Assembly: GCF_035594125.1 (NCBI RefSeq)
Contig: NW_026973724.1
Span: 77,501-141,500 of the forward strand
Source of the DNA: Scylla paramamosain
Lineage: Eukaryota; Arthropoda; Malacostraca; Decapoda; Portunidae
DNA: 64,000 nt
Direction of reading: 5' to 3'
Shown here: positions 35,045-46,209 of the stretch, piece by piece
Layout of the letters: each line of letters opens with the position of its first letter
How positions within the stretch are numbered: the stretch's first letter is position 1
Position numbers and translations under genes: made by a program
The notes under the pieces: generated by a model
The model's database searches: none
Told to the model about the DNA's origin: nothing
What the model saw: only the letters and a program-made list of their open reading frames with translations

Positions 35045-37501
35045 CTATTGATTGATGGCTCGCACCATGGTGGGAATCGCACTGAGTCTGTACCGGTCCG
35101 TGCGCGGCGCCTTCAGGGGCGTTATTTTGTTGTGGTGTCTGGTGGCACGGAAAGGGCGAGGCGCGTCGGGCGGCAGCATGTCTCTGAGACGCGGATGATG
35201 CAGTAGTCCCTTCCCAAACTTCTCCAGAGCCTCTCGGTGCCTGGTGGATATTCTGGACAGACTCAGGGTGGTCAGGGCTTCTTCATAGGTGGTGTATGCA
35301 GGGCCAAGGATGACCCTGCACGCCCTTTTCTGCACACTCTCCAGCTGTAGCTGTTGAGTGTGTGTGAGGGAGGAGGACCACGCTGGGGAGGCGTACATGA
35401 GTTTGGGGAGGATGAAGGTAAGGTACACCCCCCTTAACTCATCTGTCGGCGTCCCCAGCGACCTGAGTCTGCGCAGCATGTACAGCCTGTAGGTAGCTGA
35501 TCTCACGGTGCTGGCGACATGCTGCTTCCAGGTCAGCTGGTCGTCCACCGTGACTCCGAGAAGCTTGGCACATTGGACCACCTGGAGGGGGTGAGGGCCC
35601 ACTGTGAGCCGGGGAGGGGGCACTGGTACAGAGGAGGTACAGAAATGCATCACCACAGTTTTGCTGTGGTTGATGGTCATCCTGCTCTCCTCCGTCCACG
35701 TCTGCAGTCGCTCCAGAATTGCTTGCAGTGGCGAGTAGTCCGGGTTCTTGTTGGAAACTGGGACGCCCACGGTGCAGTCGTCCACATACTTCCAGCGATG
35801 GGGGGTGTCGGTGAGGGCGTCGTTGATGAGGAGGAGGAAGCATAGAGGACCCATCTTGGTCCCCTGGGGGACTCCACATGTCAGCTGTTGGAAATTAGAG
35901 ACAGAGCCCTGATAGCGAACGGCCTGACGTCTCCCTGTGAGGAAGTCGGCTAGCCACGCTATCAGATTAGGAGGGAGACCCAGACTTACTGCCTTGCTGA
36001 TGACAACAGTGTGATCAACAAGATCAAAGGCTTTTTTGAAGTCCACAAAAGCAACAGCTAGAGAGGTGTTTCGCTTGTCCAGGTGGCTGTGGATGAATTC
36101 AAGGAAGCTGGTCAGGTAATGTGAGGTGGAGGTGGCTTTAATATTTCCGAATTGTCTGATATCCACGGTGTTACAAATTTTGGTGTATGCCCAGTCATAT
36201 ACAAAATCTTCACAAATAAGGCTAGGGATGGGGGTGATAGAGACTGGCCTGAGGTCATTGAGTGACTGAGGACTGGAAGTTTTGGGGATGGGAGTGACGT
36301 AAGATGTCTTCCAGTCCGCGGGGCAAGAGTGTTGGGAGAGTGAGGCGTTTATTATGGAGCATAGCGGTGTTGCTAGCTCTACAGCAAATTCCTTGTAAAT
36401 TTTTATAGGAAGGTCAGTGGGTGTGGTGGATCTTGGTTTAAATTTAAGTATTCTCTTAAAAACATCCATCGCCTGGACAGTGTGTGGAGGGGAGGGAGCG
36501 GGTAGATAGGCAGGAAGCGGAGTGGTGTGGAGGGGAGGAAAGGTTTGACAGATAGCAGCAAAGTGATTGTTCATCTCCTGAGCCGCGAGATTAGCAGGAA
36601 GGTGTGAGGTGCAAGGAAGAGATGAAGTGTGCTTTTGTAAGCCACACAAAGCTTTGATCTTAGCGTACCACTGTCTGTTGTTGGTCAGCTTGAGGTGGTG
36701 TATCTTGTCTGGGTAATAGCTTGCCTTTGCATTCTTAATCTCCCTGATTACTCTGTTTCTTAGTTTCCTGTAAAGGACCGGGCAGGAGTGGAACGCCCAG
36801 GTCCGCTGACGCATGAGTCTTTTAATGCGGGGCGTCATCCAGGGAGCATCAGACGGGTGCGTTGTGACGCTCTTGGCTGGGAAGTAGTGGTGGAAGGCTG
36901 CTGTAGTAGTGGCGACGTAGTTTTGCCATTTTAAGTGGACGTCCTCCTCATCCAGCACCTCGGTCCACGGGTGTTGTGTCACCCACTGCCCAAACTCCCT
37001 CATGGCTGAGTCAGGCATGGGGCGGTGGGTCCTGGTGACAGCTGACCGGGGGGTCGAGGTGGTGGGTGTGGGTGTCCACAGTATGGAGAGGTGGGTGCTC
37101 CGTCCCATGGGAGGCAGCGGCTTGGGTGGCGAGTACTGCTGGCCCAGGTCTGTGAGTATAAGGTCGAGGATGGCTTGCTGGTGGGTGGGGAAGTCCACGA
37201 CCTGGGTGAGGTGTAGCTGGTGTAGGATATCGTTGATATCTAATCTGTTAAAGTCCCCACAGATTACCAGCTTGGCAGCAGGATACCTCACCCTCAGGGC
37301 ATCAGCAGTGTTGATGATGTGAGCGGCGAGCAACTGTGTAGTGGCGGCTCGTGGGGGGTGGTACACGACGCAGACTATGATGGAGGCCGTGTTGCTGGGA
37401 TGGGAGGGGGGCGTGACTCTCACCCACAGGGCCTCCACACCGGCAGGAATATCGACAGGGAGGTGTGAGGGGCTGAGGGCAGAGCGGCAGAAGACGGCCA
37501 C
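35045..37501 (-). CDS. Retrotransposon endonuclease/reverse transcriptase, 818 aa, uninterrupted
   Basis: The N-terminal part is the second half of an APE-type endonuclease (VVYHPPRAA near residue 45, KLVICGDFNRLDIND near 75, GRSTHLSILW near 133 at the usual S-D-H position). The basic linker has PWMTPRIKRLMRQRTWAF. The polymerase has FKPRSTTPTDLPIKIYKEF (fingers), CPADWKTSYVTPIPK, LNDLRPVSITPI, VAFVDFKKAFDLVDH (catalytic Asp), LTCGVPQGTKMGPL, WKYVDDCTVGV (YVDD box), LLGVTVDDQLTWKQHV and a thumb/C-terminal domain ending RLSAIPTMVRAINQ. It makes cDNA at the nicked target during retrotransposition. The ATG at 37501 follows the frameshift, so the natural protein starts farther upstream. It is the longest open frame here by a wide margin. 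Confidence 0.9.
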   Translation of the reverse strand: MAVFCRSALSPSHLPVDIPAGVEALWVRVTPPSHPSNTASIIVCVVYHPPRAATTQLLAAHIINTADALRVRYPAAKLVICGDFNRLDINDILHQLHLTQVVDFPTHQQAILDLILTDLGQQYSPPKPLPPMGRSTHLSILWTPTPTTSTPRSAVTRTHRPMPDSAMREFGQWVTQHPWTEVLDEEDVHLKWQNYVATTTAAFHHYFPAKSVTTHPSDAPWMTPRIKRLMRQRTWAFHSCPVLYRKLRNRVIREIKNAKASYYPDKIHHLKLTNNRQWYAKIKALCGLQKHTSSLPCTSHLPANLAAQEMNNHFAAICQTFPPLHTTPLPAYLPAPSPPHTVQAMDVFKRILKFKPRSTTPTDLPIKIYKEFAVELATPLCSIINASLSQHSCPADWKTSYVTPIPKTSSPQSLNDLRPVSITPIPSLICEDFVYDWAYTKICNTVDIRQFGNIKATSTSHYLTSFLEFIHSHLDKRNTSLAVAFVDFKKAFDLVDHTVVISKAVSLGLPPNLIAWLADFLTGRRQAVRYQGSVSNFQQLTCGVPQGTKMGPLCFLLLINDALTDTPHRWKYVDDCTVGVPVSNKNPDYSPLQAILERLQTWTEESRMTINHSKTVVMHFCTSSVPVPPPRLTVGPHPLQVVQCAKLLGVTVDDQLTWKQHVASTVRSATYRLYMLRRLRSLGTPTDELRGVYLTFILPKLMYASPAWSSSLTHTQQLQLESVQKRACRVILGPAYTTYEEALTTLSLSRISTRHREALEKFGKGLLHHPRLRDMLPPDAPRPFRATRHHNKITPLKAPRTDRYRLSAIPTMVRAINQ

Positions 37502-37509
37502 TCCCCCCC

Positions 37510-37800
37510 CCCCTGCGCCCTGACCTTAGGTGATGGTAGAGCTGGTAGTCCTGCATCGTGCACACCTCAGGAACAATCTGCCACGCCTCAGTAACCGCCA
37601 CAATGTCCGCACAAGTAGATCTCACCGTCACAATCACTTCGTCCATCTTGTTGGCCAGAGACGTTGCATTAAATAAGAGGAGTGAGGGAAGACTATACCA
37701 CATTCTCGGCACCTCAAAGTGTTTGTATTCCCTCTTCTCCACCCTGCGGTCGTCTCTGGCACTGGAGGTCACTACCTTGATGGGACGCACCACACTTTTG
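37510..37800 (-). pseudogene. N-terminal endonuclease part of the same retrotransposon (frame offset)
   Basis: The minus frame reads WYSLPSLLLFNATSLANKMD (catalytic-type Asn), then CADIVAVTEAWQIVPEVCTM (Glu) and YQLYHHLRSGRRGG. It runs out of frame at the homopolymer near 37502-37513 and should join the 818-codon frame. A single-base length change there would explain the break; it may be real or an assembly error in a homopolymer. Confidence 0.8.
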
Positions 37801-38151
37801 CCTCCTCTCGATCCTCGGTTTCGAAATAGTTTTAAGGACTAAGGCACTGTATCACGTTGGGTGGCGGGTACCCAGATCCTCGTCTACGACGCAGGAGGTA
37901 GTTGCGTTCGTACGTTTGCACTGAAGCACTCATTTTTCTTTATGTATCACACGCATTCGCTACAAGTGTTCACAAAAACAACAATCCCACCAGGTCGAGC
38001 CTCAAACTAAACGCTAAAAGTTGAAAACAGAAAAGTAAAAAAACAAAACAAACTGAAGTCACTATCACTAGGGGGCGGGGAAGGCCAACAAGCTGGCCGA
38101 GGCTGCTCGAGAGCGCCAAGGTCACACGTCCTGCCCGTGTGAGGTCAAGAC

Positions 38152-38152
<1 letters not shown>

Positions 38153-38182
<30 letters not shown>
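38153..38182. repeat. (GT)n microsatellite
   Basis: About 15 GT units beside the retrotransposon's 5' end. Confidence 0.95.
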
Positions 38183-38184
<2 letters not shown>

Positions 38185-38578
38185 ATTACTTACTCGTGAC
38201 TCATTAAGCTTCAGTATAGATGCTGTAATCTAAAACGCTTTGCTCTCATCACGATTATTTTCCAAGGCCACAAAGATGATTAGCTGGGTTCTCAAGAGTG
38301 TTTCTCCGGTAAAAATGTAGAAATCTTGCTAATCTATCATTAGAACCGTAAAAAAGAACCCTTAAAGACCAGTAGTTTCAACTAAAGCCTTTGAAAGCAG
38401 TCGGAGTGCAGCGCAAAGGCATTTCAGGATTAGAGAAACATTAGTGTCCTTATAATTCACGTTGGACTGTAGTACGTTCACTAATATATACACAAGGAAA
38501 GTAATGTTTGCGCAGCTGTTTCCCCGTAGGCAGACAGTTGATAGGAGGTCAGGTGAGGTGAGGTTGAGGTCGCTTGGC

Positions 38579-38612
<34 letters not shown>

Positions 38613-38953
38613 ATGGTAACGTATAATTCAGTAGTAATATTAATACACAGTAGTGATAATATGCGTGTACAGGCAGTGAGTTTGGAAGTGCCGCCGCCAT
38701 TACTATTGCCATGTAAGGAGATACAAGCTCAAGGACCAACAGCGCTTTCTTTCATAATCATATCAAGCACCTCATAACTTCCGTTTTTGTGACGCCTTAA
38801 CCCAATACATTCTGTAACAGCTCAAAATTTAATACTAGCTCATCTCAGCGGGAGAAGTAGCACTCATCCCCGTAACCTTAGCCTGTGACATGTGACCTCA
38901 ATGTTGCGACGCCTTGACTCACTAAAAATAAAATAAGTAAAAATGAATTGAGC

Positions 38954-38955
<2 letters not shown>
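38185..38955. other. Intergenic stretch with a MITE-like fragment
   Basis: 38260-38420 resembles the small dispersed repeat described at 47620 and 54560 (GCTGGGTTCTCAAGAGTGTT and CCTTTGAAAGCAGTC). A GTA array lies at 38579-38612. No gene recognised. Confidence 0.5.

Positions 38956-38958
<3 letters not shown>

Positions 38959-39045
<87 letters not shown>
38959..39045. repeat. (CT)n microsatellite
   Basis: About 43 CT units. Confidence 0.98.
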
Positions 39046-39049
<4 letters not shown>

Positions 39050-39841
39050 TAAGATTAATGTAGCAGCAATCCACCAGCCTCCAGTCAGCTTCCAGAAAGG
39101 CTTGGGTGTAGAGACAGGCAGGCAGGCGGGTAGGCAGGGTGAGTGGAGTGGACAATGCTGTGGAATGATAAGACTGTGGAGAGAAATGAGACGAGGCGGG
39201 GCGGGGCGGGGCGGCAGTTGCATGGCGTTGGGCAGTCACCGCTTCATCCTCCTCATCACTGTTGGGGTCTGTTGTCTGATAGTGTTCTTATCCTTATCAG
39301 TCCGTAATCACGTGGGGTGGCGGCCCTGTCTCTCCCTCTGCTGTCCCCCTTAACGTTTTCCACGTCGCAATTACTCATATATTCAACTATTTCCTCCCTC
39401 ATTACCATAATAAGAAACAGGGCAGGAAAATCGTAAATTGATAACTCCAGGCTTAGTTCAGAAGGCAGGAGGGTCAGAGGGCGGCCGGGCGATGCGCTAG
39501 TGTCAAGGGTGTAGGCAATGAGGGTGTCATCGGCGCTCTCTCCTTCCGGCACGTCAGTCTCGCCCCTGCTTCAATGCACCGCCAGATTCTCTCCAGGTAT
39601 CGGACGTTCTGTTAGTGTGTGTGTGTGTGTGTGTGTGTTGACTGATGGCTTCTGTTAGCCACCAATCATTACTGCTGCTACTACTATTACAACAATAATA
39701 AAGCTGATACTGTTATTATTATTATTTTTTTTTTTTATTACTTATTATGATTACTTTTATTCCCCCTACTGTTACAATCATAACCATGACCACAACAACA
39801 TAACTACTACAAGTATTATTACCACTACTATTACAACAAAG

Positions 39842-39872
<31 letters not shown>

Positions 39873-40296
39873 AACAACTGCCACCACCACCACAACCACA
39901 ATTACTACCCACCACCACCACCGCCGCCGCCACCACCACTAACTGAATGGCCGTCACGATGTAAGAATGACGTAGCATAACAAGACGACTCCTCCGCTTG
40001 TTCTCTCCACTTAATACTAAGACAAACACACACATGAATTGAAAACCACACAGGTGTTTCAATTACCTTCAATATATACGTGGTAGGTGTTTTTTTTTTT
40101 CTTAGATAGATAGATAGGTAATGAAGGGAAAAAGGTGTTGACTTAAAACACGTTGTAGAAGGAGACATTTGTTCTTCTCGATAAGCTCCAGTTGAGATCT
40201 AGGAGGAAATACTGACAGGGGAAAAGAAAAATAGAGAAAGAAAAAGAAAATATTGCAATGATTCGAAGCTTGAAGCGAAGCATTTGAAGATGTATT

Positions 40297-40344
<48 letters not shown>

Positions 40345-40470
40345 AATTTAACCTAAGCAGGGTTCGAACTGATAACTTTAAAGCAATGAGACAAGCACTT
40401 TACCACGGAGCATTTAATTGTTCTGACTTTCGCTGACGTGTGAATATTTTGTTTATTTATTTATTCACTT
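39050..40470. other. Mixed low-complexity stretch
   Basis: Contains GGGGC-box-like repeats near 39195, a GT run near 39614, a large TAC/ACC trinucleotide zone at 39670-39940, GATA repeats near 40105 and a CT array at 40300-40341. No coding region supported. Confidence 0.5.
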
Positions 40471-40559
40471 ATTTTTGTCATCGTTGTTGAAGTGTTCCCA
40501 GTCGCCTTTGAAAAGTTCCCTGCACCCTCCAGCAGCCGCCACTCCTGCACGTTGCGTAG

Positions 40560-41390
40560 TCACACCATTGCCGCACAGAGATGCCTACCACCTCCTTCTG
40601 ATTTATTTCCACCTAAATATTTTCACGTGGCTCTGCACCTCAGCCTGCCTTCCACCACACACAGTGTGTGTGTGTGTGTGTGTGTGTGTGACTAGTACTA
40701 CAAAAGGACCAGTGACAGCGGTGTTTGGAAGCAGCAACGTGGCGGCGGTGGCGGAGATAATCATAATTGTTGGCGCGGGACAGGAGGCCAGTGTGGAGGG
40801 CGTGTACAGAGGCAAACGGCACTAGTGGTTAAGCTGTGCGCGTTCAGAGTGTTGGCGAGTGAATGAGGATAGTATGGAGGCCTTCAGTGTCGTTAGAGAG
40901 AAGGTGCTTCGCCTCGTGTCTCGTGTTCACGGAGTGGGTCGGTGGTGGAGAGGGTGGCGGGTGGTGGGCATGCGCGATCACGGCTGTGAGCTGAGAGCCT
41001 CTCAGAGTATAGGCGACTGGAGTCCCTAAGCCAGTGAGGGAGAGAAGGTTTATGGTATAGGATTTATTAATATTGATGTTGTTTTGTTTGGTTCTGTCAT
41101 GATTTGCCTGCTACTTATTTTCCTTGTGGTGCAGTGAAGTGAATGGCGTGTGGCGGTGAGGTGAAGCATGGCGTGTCCCTCGATCTGGTGCTGAGCGCGG
41201 TACTTGGTTTTGACTTACTGCCTAAACACGGGCTTACTGATGGCTGTGGCACGCACCAAGGGCGATAATGGCGATGCGAGGAAGGAAAACCTGTGCTAAG
41301 TTCTGAGGTGCGGTGACAAAATTACTGTGTTGTGAGTGAATAAAATTCGTTCCGTAAGCCGCGGCCGCCTGTCACTGATGTTCTGCTGTT
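40560..41390. other. GC-rich, comparatively repeat-poor island (possible promoter or 5' exon)
   Basis: Apart from a GT run at 40664-40690 the stretch is GC-rich with several CpGs and no transposon motif. Plus-strand GTGAG motifs are frequent. It could be the start of a gene on either strand, but no open frame with a recognised product supports this. Confidence 0.2.
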
Positions 41391-41399
41391 ACGTTGTTG

Positions 41400-41575
41400 T
41401 TGCCGTGATCCAGTTACACAGTGAAAGAGATCGTCGTGATCCCAGTGCAGCACTGTAATGCCGTGCTGCCGGGAGTGTTGCCGTGCTGCCTTGCTGCCAG
41501 GAAGTGCTGTCGTGTGCTGGGAAGTGTTGCCGCGCTGCCGGTAAGTGTTGCCGTGTGCCGGGAAGGCTCATTAGG
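41400..41575. repeat. GC-rich minisatellite
   Basis: Repeated GTGTTGCCGTGCTGCCGGGA-type units (roughly 20-35 bp, variable), about five copies. Confidence 0.6.
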
Positions 41576-42009
41576 CCGCTAATGACACGCCGATATTGAG
41601 AGGGAGGGGTGGGAGATGGTGCGGGAGATCGGGAGGGAGGGGGAAGGAGGGAGGCAGGAAGGGAGAGTGATGAGAGGAGTGAGGGCGGGGGAGTGACGCA
41701 GGAGGGTCACTCATTACGCTCTCCACACGGCCATTAAGAGTTTTATTTGCAACAGTCAGGATAAAGAAAATAGCCTTGTACTGGTTATAACAAATCACGG
41801 AGGCCGAGGTGGGGCTGTGTGGTGCAGGTGGGCGGCGGAGTGAGTCGGGGCGGGATTGTGTGGGTGGAGATGTGTGGCGGGGTGAAGCGGGGCTGTGTGG
41901 GTGCAGGTGGGCAGCGAGAGAGAGAGAGAGAGGCTGGCTATAACTGAGGTGCAGAAATGCTTTTAAATGAAAAACAAGTTCTGTCCCCTTTACTAATAAG
42001 AATGTGTCC

Positions 42010-42011
<2 letters not shown>

Positions 42012-42097
<86 letters not shown>
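42012..42097. repeat. (CT)n microsatellite
   Basis: About 43 CT units. Confidence 0.98.
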
Positions 42098-42099
<2 letters not shown>

Positions 42100-42100
<1 letters not shown>

Positions 42101-43625
42101 CGTGACGGTAAGAGAGGATTGGCTGTTAGTACAATAGGATCTGGTTGAAATGTTCCAGTTATGCTCTCTAACTACACTTAACTAACTTTTCCAATATGGC
42201 AACACGTGATTGTCCAGAACACTCCCTCCACCTCCCCCTCTTGCCTCCTCGAGTGACTGCAGGCGGGGGCGCGGGGGGTGGGACGTGATGAGAGGGGATG
42301 AGAGGGGCAGTGGCAGTGATGGGCAGCCTGGTGATGTACGGAACAGTGTTAAGAAAGAATGGGATGAGTGAGTGAGTGAGTGAGTGAGGGTGGTGAATAC
42401 GCTTCTAACTCAAGGACAAAACAAACACACCACCAGACAAACAGGAAATGCAATCAAGCCTCGGGTCTCCTTTATCAGCGAACAGTTGCTGTATTCCACG
42501 AGGCAACACAACAAGGAAGCATTTCACAAGCACTCAGGAGTAACGTGTCACATGCAGCCTCTTGCTTGATAACCTGCCTATTTACTTTTTCGTACTATTC
42601 TTCCTTCACTTTTATATTCCCTCTCACGCCGCCTCCTGCTGCCTGATCAGCCTCGTGTGAATGTCGCTCACACACTTTCCTGTCCTCGCCGCCTTTACTC
42701 TGCTCTCCTCCACTATAATATTGTTTTCCTCTTCCTCTTTCACAGCTTCCTCTCTGGCCATGTTCTTTTACCCTCCTTTTTTTTACTTCATCCCAGTTAT
42801 CTCAAATTCTTTCTTTCCCTATCTTCTTTCTTCCTTCGCGGCTCAGTTTTACGCTACACACATTTCTTTCCTCCCTGCTCGCTACAAACCTACTGACACT
42901 TTTACTCTTGTCACAGCACGGCGGTCTTTCCTTCTTGCTTTCCTGCGTGACTCCTTTTACGTTCTCTTTTATTCCTACTTTTCCCACTCCCGTCTCTCCT
43001 TCCCTCCTTTCCTTCCCTCGCCGCGGCCGCCACCAACGTCCTCAGTCAACCCGCCTCTCACTTGTGCATGTCACCTTCGCTCATCACCGCCACTCCCTCA
43101 CTCACTGTCTTCCTCACCTCACGCTAGTCCCTCTCCTCCTCTTCCTGCTCTTCCTCTTCTTCCTTCCCTCTGTTCACACCCACCTGCTGCACACACCTGG
43201 CACTCGCGGCGACAGAGAGCACGTGTGGCTACAGCGATCCGTGAGGAAAGCGACACCACAGGACTCAAAGGTCAATCTTTTTCCCTCGTTTGTGACCACC
43301 GAGCAAACAGCGACAAAAAGCGACAAAAAATATCACGAGATTCATGAATGTGATCACATCTGCTGCACGATAAACTCTCCCCAGCACCAGGCAGCGTGAC
43401 GCCAGACTTTGGGGGGGTGGGTAGAATTTTGTAGAATGTAGAATTTTGCACCAATTTTTATTTATTTATTTATTTTTTTTTTTTTCATTTATCTATTTAT
43501 TTTTATTTTTATTTTTATTTATTTTTTTTTATTTCGTGTGTATGTCGCGTTACGTGCAGGTAATTGCTAAGCGAGCGTGTGCGTGGCAGTGGGCCAATTT
43601 GACACAACGTTTTCATCTCAGTATC
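42100..43625. other. Pyrimidine-rich stretch without supported gene
   Basis: A 228-codon Ser/Pro/Phe-rich frame at 42661-43347 overlaps a 163-codon frame in another phase. Both are explained by C/T bias. (GAGT)n lies near 42365 and TTTA/TTTTA runs at 43455-43530. Confidence 0.45.
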
Positions 43626-43633
43626 TGATGAAT

Positions 43634-43925
43634 GACCGCCAGGAGTCAGGTGAAGGAAACAATGGGTTATTCAAGAGGGGAGTGCACTTCGCGAGGAACA
43701 CAGTTGATATGATGTTATGAGTTAGTGATGAAGTGGATGTGTTTCAACTTTACCAAATAATAGTGGTAAATCTGACAGTCTTCTACAAATGGGCGCCAGG
43801 AATCAGGTCAAGGAAATAACTGGTCATTTCAGGGAGGGAATGCAGCTAATACGATGTCATGAATTAGTGATGAAGTGGATATGTTCAAACTTTACAAAAT
43901 AGTATTGGCAAAACTGATAATATTA
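43634..43925. repeat. Diverged tandem duplication, unit about 150 bp
   Basis: Copy 1 (43634-43779) and copy 2 (43792-43921) share CGCCAGGAATCAGGTCAAGG, ATGATGTTATGAGTTAG and TGATGAAGTGGATATG with scattered substitutions. Confidence 0.7.
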
Positions 43926-44204
43926 TCCTTACATTGCTAACGTTTAGTGACCTAAGAAGAGCAGAACACTCTCCTAATTATGTGCAGTTTTAATTCCTTT
44001 GATATTTCTGCTTAATTAAGTCTGCATGGTCAGTCACTGATTCAGAGTAACTAAATCTAATTATCACGAAAACAAACGCTCACTACAGTGTGTCCAATTT
44101 TAATTTTACCTGCAATCAGATATTCAAGTTATGATTGACATCCTTTTGAATGATGGTGTTAAACATCATACTTGCCGTGCATTCCCGTTCAGTGAAATTG
44201 GCGG

Positions 44205-44466
44205 GGGACCTTTGCTGCTACGTCTTGGATCAGTGTTCCTCAGTCTACCACTCTAATTGGGAATTGGTTCTTAGATAGTGGTAGGTGAATGGAGTAGACT
44301 TACTAGTCAAGTTGTTGGTGTTGAGTCATTATTGAGCTTCAAAAGTAGATCAGATTAATTACTGTGTGAGGATGATAGGTGCAAATAGATATGTTTCATG
44401 ATGCCACTATTACGTGTTGGCCTGGTGGCTTCTTGCAGCTTCCCTCATGTTCTTGTGTTCTCAAGT
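44205..44466 (+). mobile_element. CR1 3'-end fragment, plus strand
   Basis: It retains the GTGGTAGGTGAATGGA region (decayed D-E-W-N-G), TGGCTTCTTGCAGCTTCCCT and the terminal ATGTTCTTGTGTTCT octamer repeats seen in the other CR1 copies. Confidence 0.7.
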
Positions 44467-44469
44467 GAT

Positions 44470-45250
44470 GCCCATGGCTTGAAATACAACACACCTCTAT
44501 TATCGTTTTGAAGACACCACACCTGTTGTGTATTGAGCCCAGGGGAAGGTGAGGAATGTAGACACGGCGTGGCAGTTACCAGGTTTATTGTTGCCCATCA
44601 CCAGTACAGACTCGAATCAATACAAAAGACTCGGTTTCGTAGTAACAGAATCCATCGAGCAAAGAATCACAACAGCATCGTTTGCTACGACGGACAACAG
44701 AGAATATAGCTTGCTGAGCATTTTATTCATTATTTCAAGAATAAGGAAACAGAGATATCAATACAGAGCAAAATTATTGAGTATACTAGCTATCTAATAC
44801 AGAAGGTCTATTCCCTAAACCATTATATAGTATCTGGCAGGTAGATTCTACTTGTCTTAACATATCGTAGTCTTCTTTGACAGTACCTCAGTCGCTGTGG
44901 TGAGAGAACAAAGGGTCTCTGAATGCTGGCCTTAGTTATGGTCCGCATGATCCTCTCTTCATGCCTTACCTTCCTTGTTGACTGGGTTACAACGACTCTT
45001 TTCCGGAAGCTGCTTCCTGTGTCACAACAAGAGACCTTTCCAAATGGAAAGAAAAAAAATGATTAGCGAAAACAGACAAGTATATTACGTTACGTAAAAA
45101 ATAAATAAAATAAAATAAAAAAGTCGAGATGAAAAAAAAATTACTATCAGTTTCTAAAATCATGAATGAATTTTGTCACTTTGTTACCTTATCTACATCA
45201 CTACCTTGTTATTTATGATTTTTTGTTTACTCGTCTTTCTTTCTTTAATT
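44470..45250. other. Intergenic stretch
   Basis: Contains a MITE-like fragment near 44880-44930 (GTGGTGAGAGAACAAAGGGT). No gene recognised. The cytoplasmic exons of the receptor gene that starts at higher coordinates should lie in this direction but are not visible. Confidence 0.45.
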
Positions 45251-45298
45251 TCTTAGGGCGCTGCATTATGCGGTGGGAAAAAGCCAAGCCTGTGAGTG

Positions 45299-45519
<221 letters not shown>

Positions 45520-45521
<2 letters not shown>

Positions 45522-45679
45522 TGATTTCTTAAGTTTCACCACCAGTGCTGCAATGAAGCAAATGAGGAAGAGCGCAGCAGAACACAGGCCCACGGTCATC
45601 CCCAGAAAAGCGGGCTCTTTAGGCCGTTTCGCTGTCCTCATAATCCTTGGCTTGCACGAGAAGTATTCACTGTAGGGAC
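45520..45679 (-). CDS. Receptor exon g: juxtamembrane and transmembrane segment
   Basis: On the minus strand the acceptor (tcccataccag) precedes 45679 and the donor is the first GT of a long GT array at 45519. It reads GPYSEYFSCKPRIMRTAKRP, then KEPAFLGMTVGLCSAALFLI, CFIAALVVKLKKS. The hydrophobic run from about FLGMTV to AALVV is a single membrane span followed by a basic stop-transfer KLKK. Entry phase 1 matches exon f; it leaves in phase 2. The end of the fibronectin domain (PYSEYF) runs directly into the span, as in receptor tyrosine phosphatases. No cytoplasmic domain was found. Confidence 0.65.
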
Positions 45680-45918
45680 CTGGTATGGGAGGAAGGGGAA
45701 GAGTAGTGAAACATGACCATAACACAGGAACGCATGAACACCGTGGAAGCGAAACACGACTAGAAGAGAGGAGCGTAAGAACACTGAATGATTAAGAGAA
45801 GTGAAGTGATTAAAAAAAAAATTGATTGGTGCCGCAACAACTACGGTCATGAGGCACAGAAATACTAGTAATGTTAAAATAACTGATAAAACTAACAAGT
45901 AAGGTATAATTCGAATTT

Positions 45919-45920
<2 letters not shown>

Positions 45921-45983
<63 letters not shown>
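45921..45983. repeat. (GA)n microsatellite
   Basis: About 31 GA units, starting 10 bases beyond the donor of receptor exon f. Confidence 0.97.
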
Positions 45984-45985
<2 letters not shown>

Positions 45986-45992
45986 CACTCAC

Positions 45993-46107
45993 CTGCCCTG
46001 GTCTCCGTCACTATGAACACAATGTACTCAGTGTCGCTTTCCAGACCCTTCCCTCCATGCCAGTCGCCTCCCACCACCACTAACTCCTCGGGGTCCTTTT
46101 CCTCCAC
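45993..46107 (-). CDS. Receptor exon f: second half of membrane-proximal domain
   Basis: The acceptor is cttccgcag and the donor gtgagtgag. It reads VEEKDPEELVVVGGDWHGGK, then GLESDTEYIVFIVTETRA, 38 codons, phase 0 in and phase 1 out. The pattern L-x-x-x-T-x-Y-x-x-x-V is the F-G strand region of a fibronectin type III-like domain. The L-V-V-V-G-G-D stretch parallels the F-x-x-G-D-G block of the membrane-proximal region in receptor PTPs (family knowledge; alignment by eye). Confidence 0.62.
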
Positions 46108-46209
46108 CTGCGGAAGCCACGGCCATTAGTTTCATTCTTGGATTCACTCAACGGGGACAAGCCTGCAACAGTAGCTCATAATCTTGCCTCATAAGAACAA
46201 CAAATCCCT

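Larger units (their letters stand above)
34922..38120 (-). mobile_element. Nearly intact non-LTR retrotransposon with YVDD catalytic box
   Basis: It reads from about 38120 down to 34922. A GC-rich 5' leader is followed by a start-like ATG near 37943 (MSASVQTYERNYLLRRRRGS). Endonuclease coding starts in one frame (to about 37500), shifts at a run of about 12 C (37502-37513 on the plus strand), and continues as an 818-codon frame to 35045. The 3' end has an AATAAA-like stretch and an ATT tail at 34922-34940. One indel in the endonuclease, and possibly one in the leader, separates it from a full coding set. Several 3'-end relatives lie at 32.3-34.1 kb. Confidence 0.85.

Noticed and set aside
35439..35879. 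146-codon His/Pro-rich minus frame
   Set aside because: It is a shadow frame within the 818-codon polymerase gene.
42661..43347. A 228-codon plus-strand frame, one of the longest in the window
   Set aside because: Composition is Ser/Pro/Phe/Leu from C/T-rich DNA, another phase is open for 163 codons over the same stretch, and no domain is recognised.
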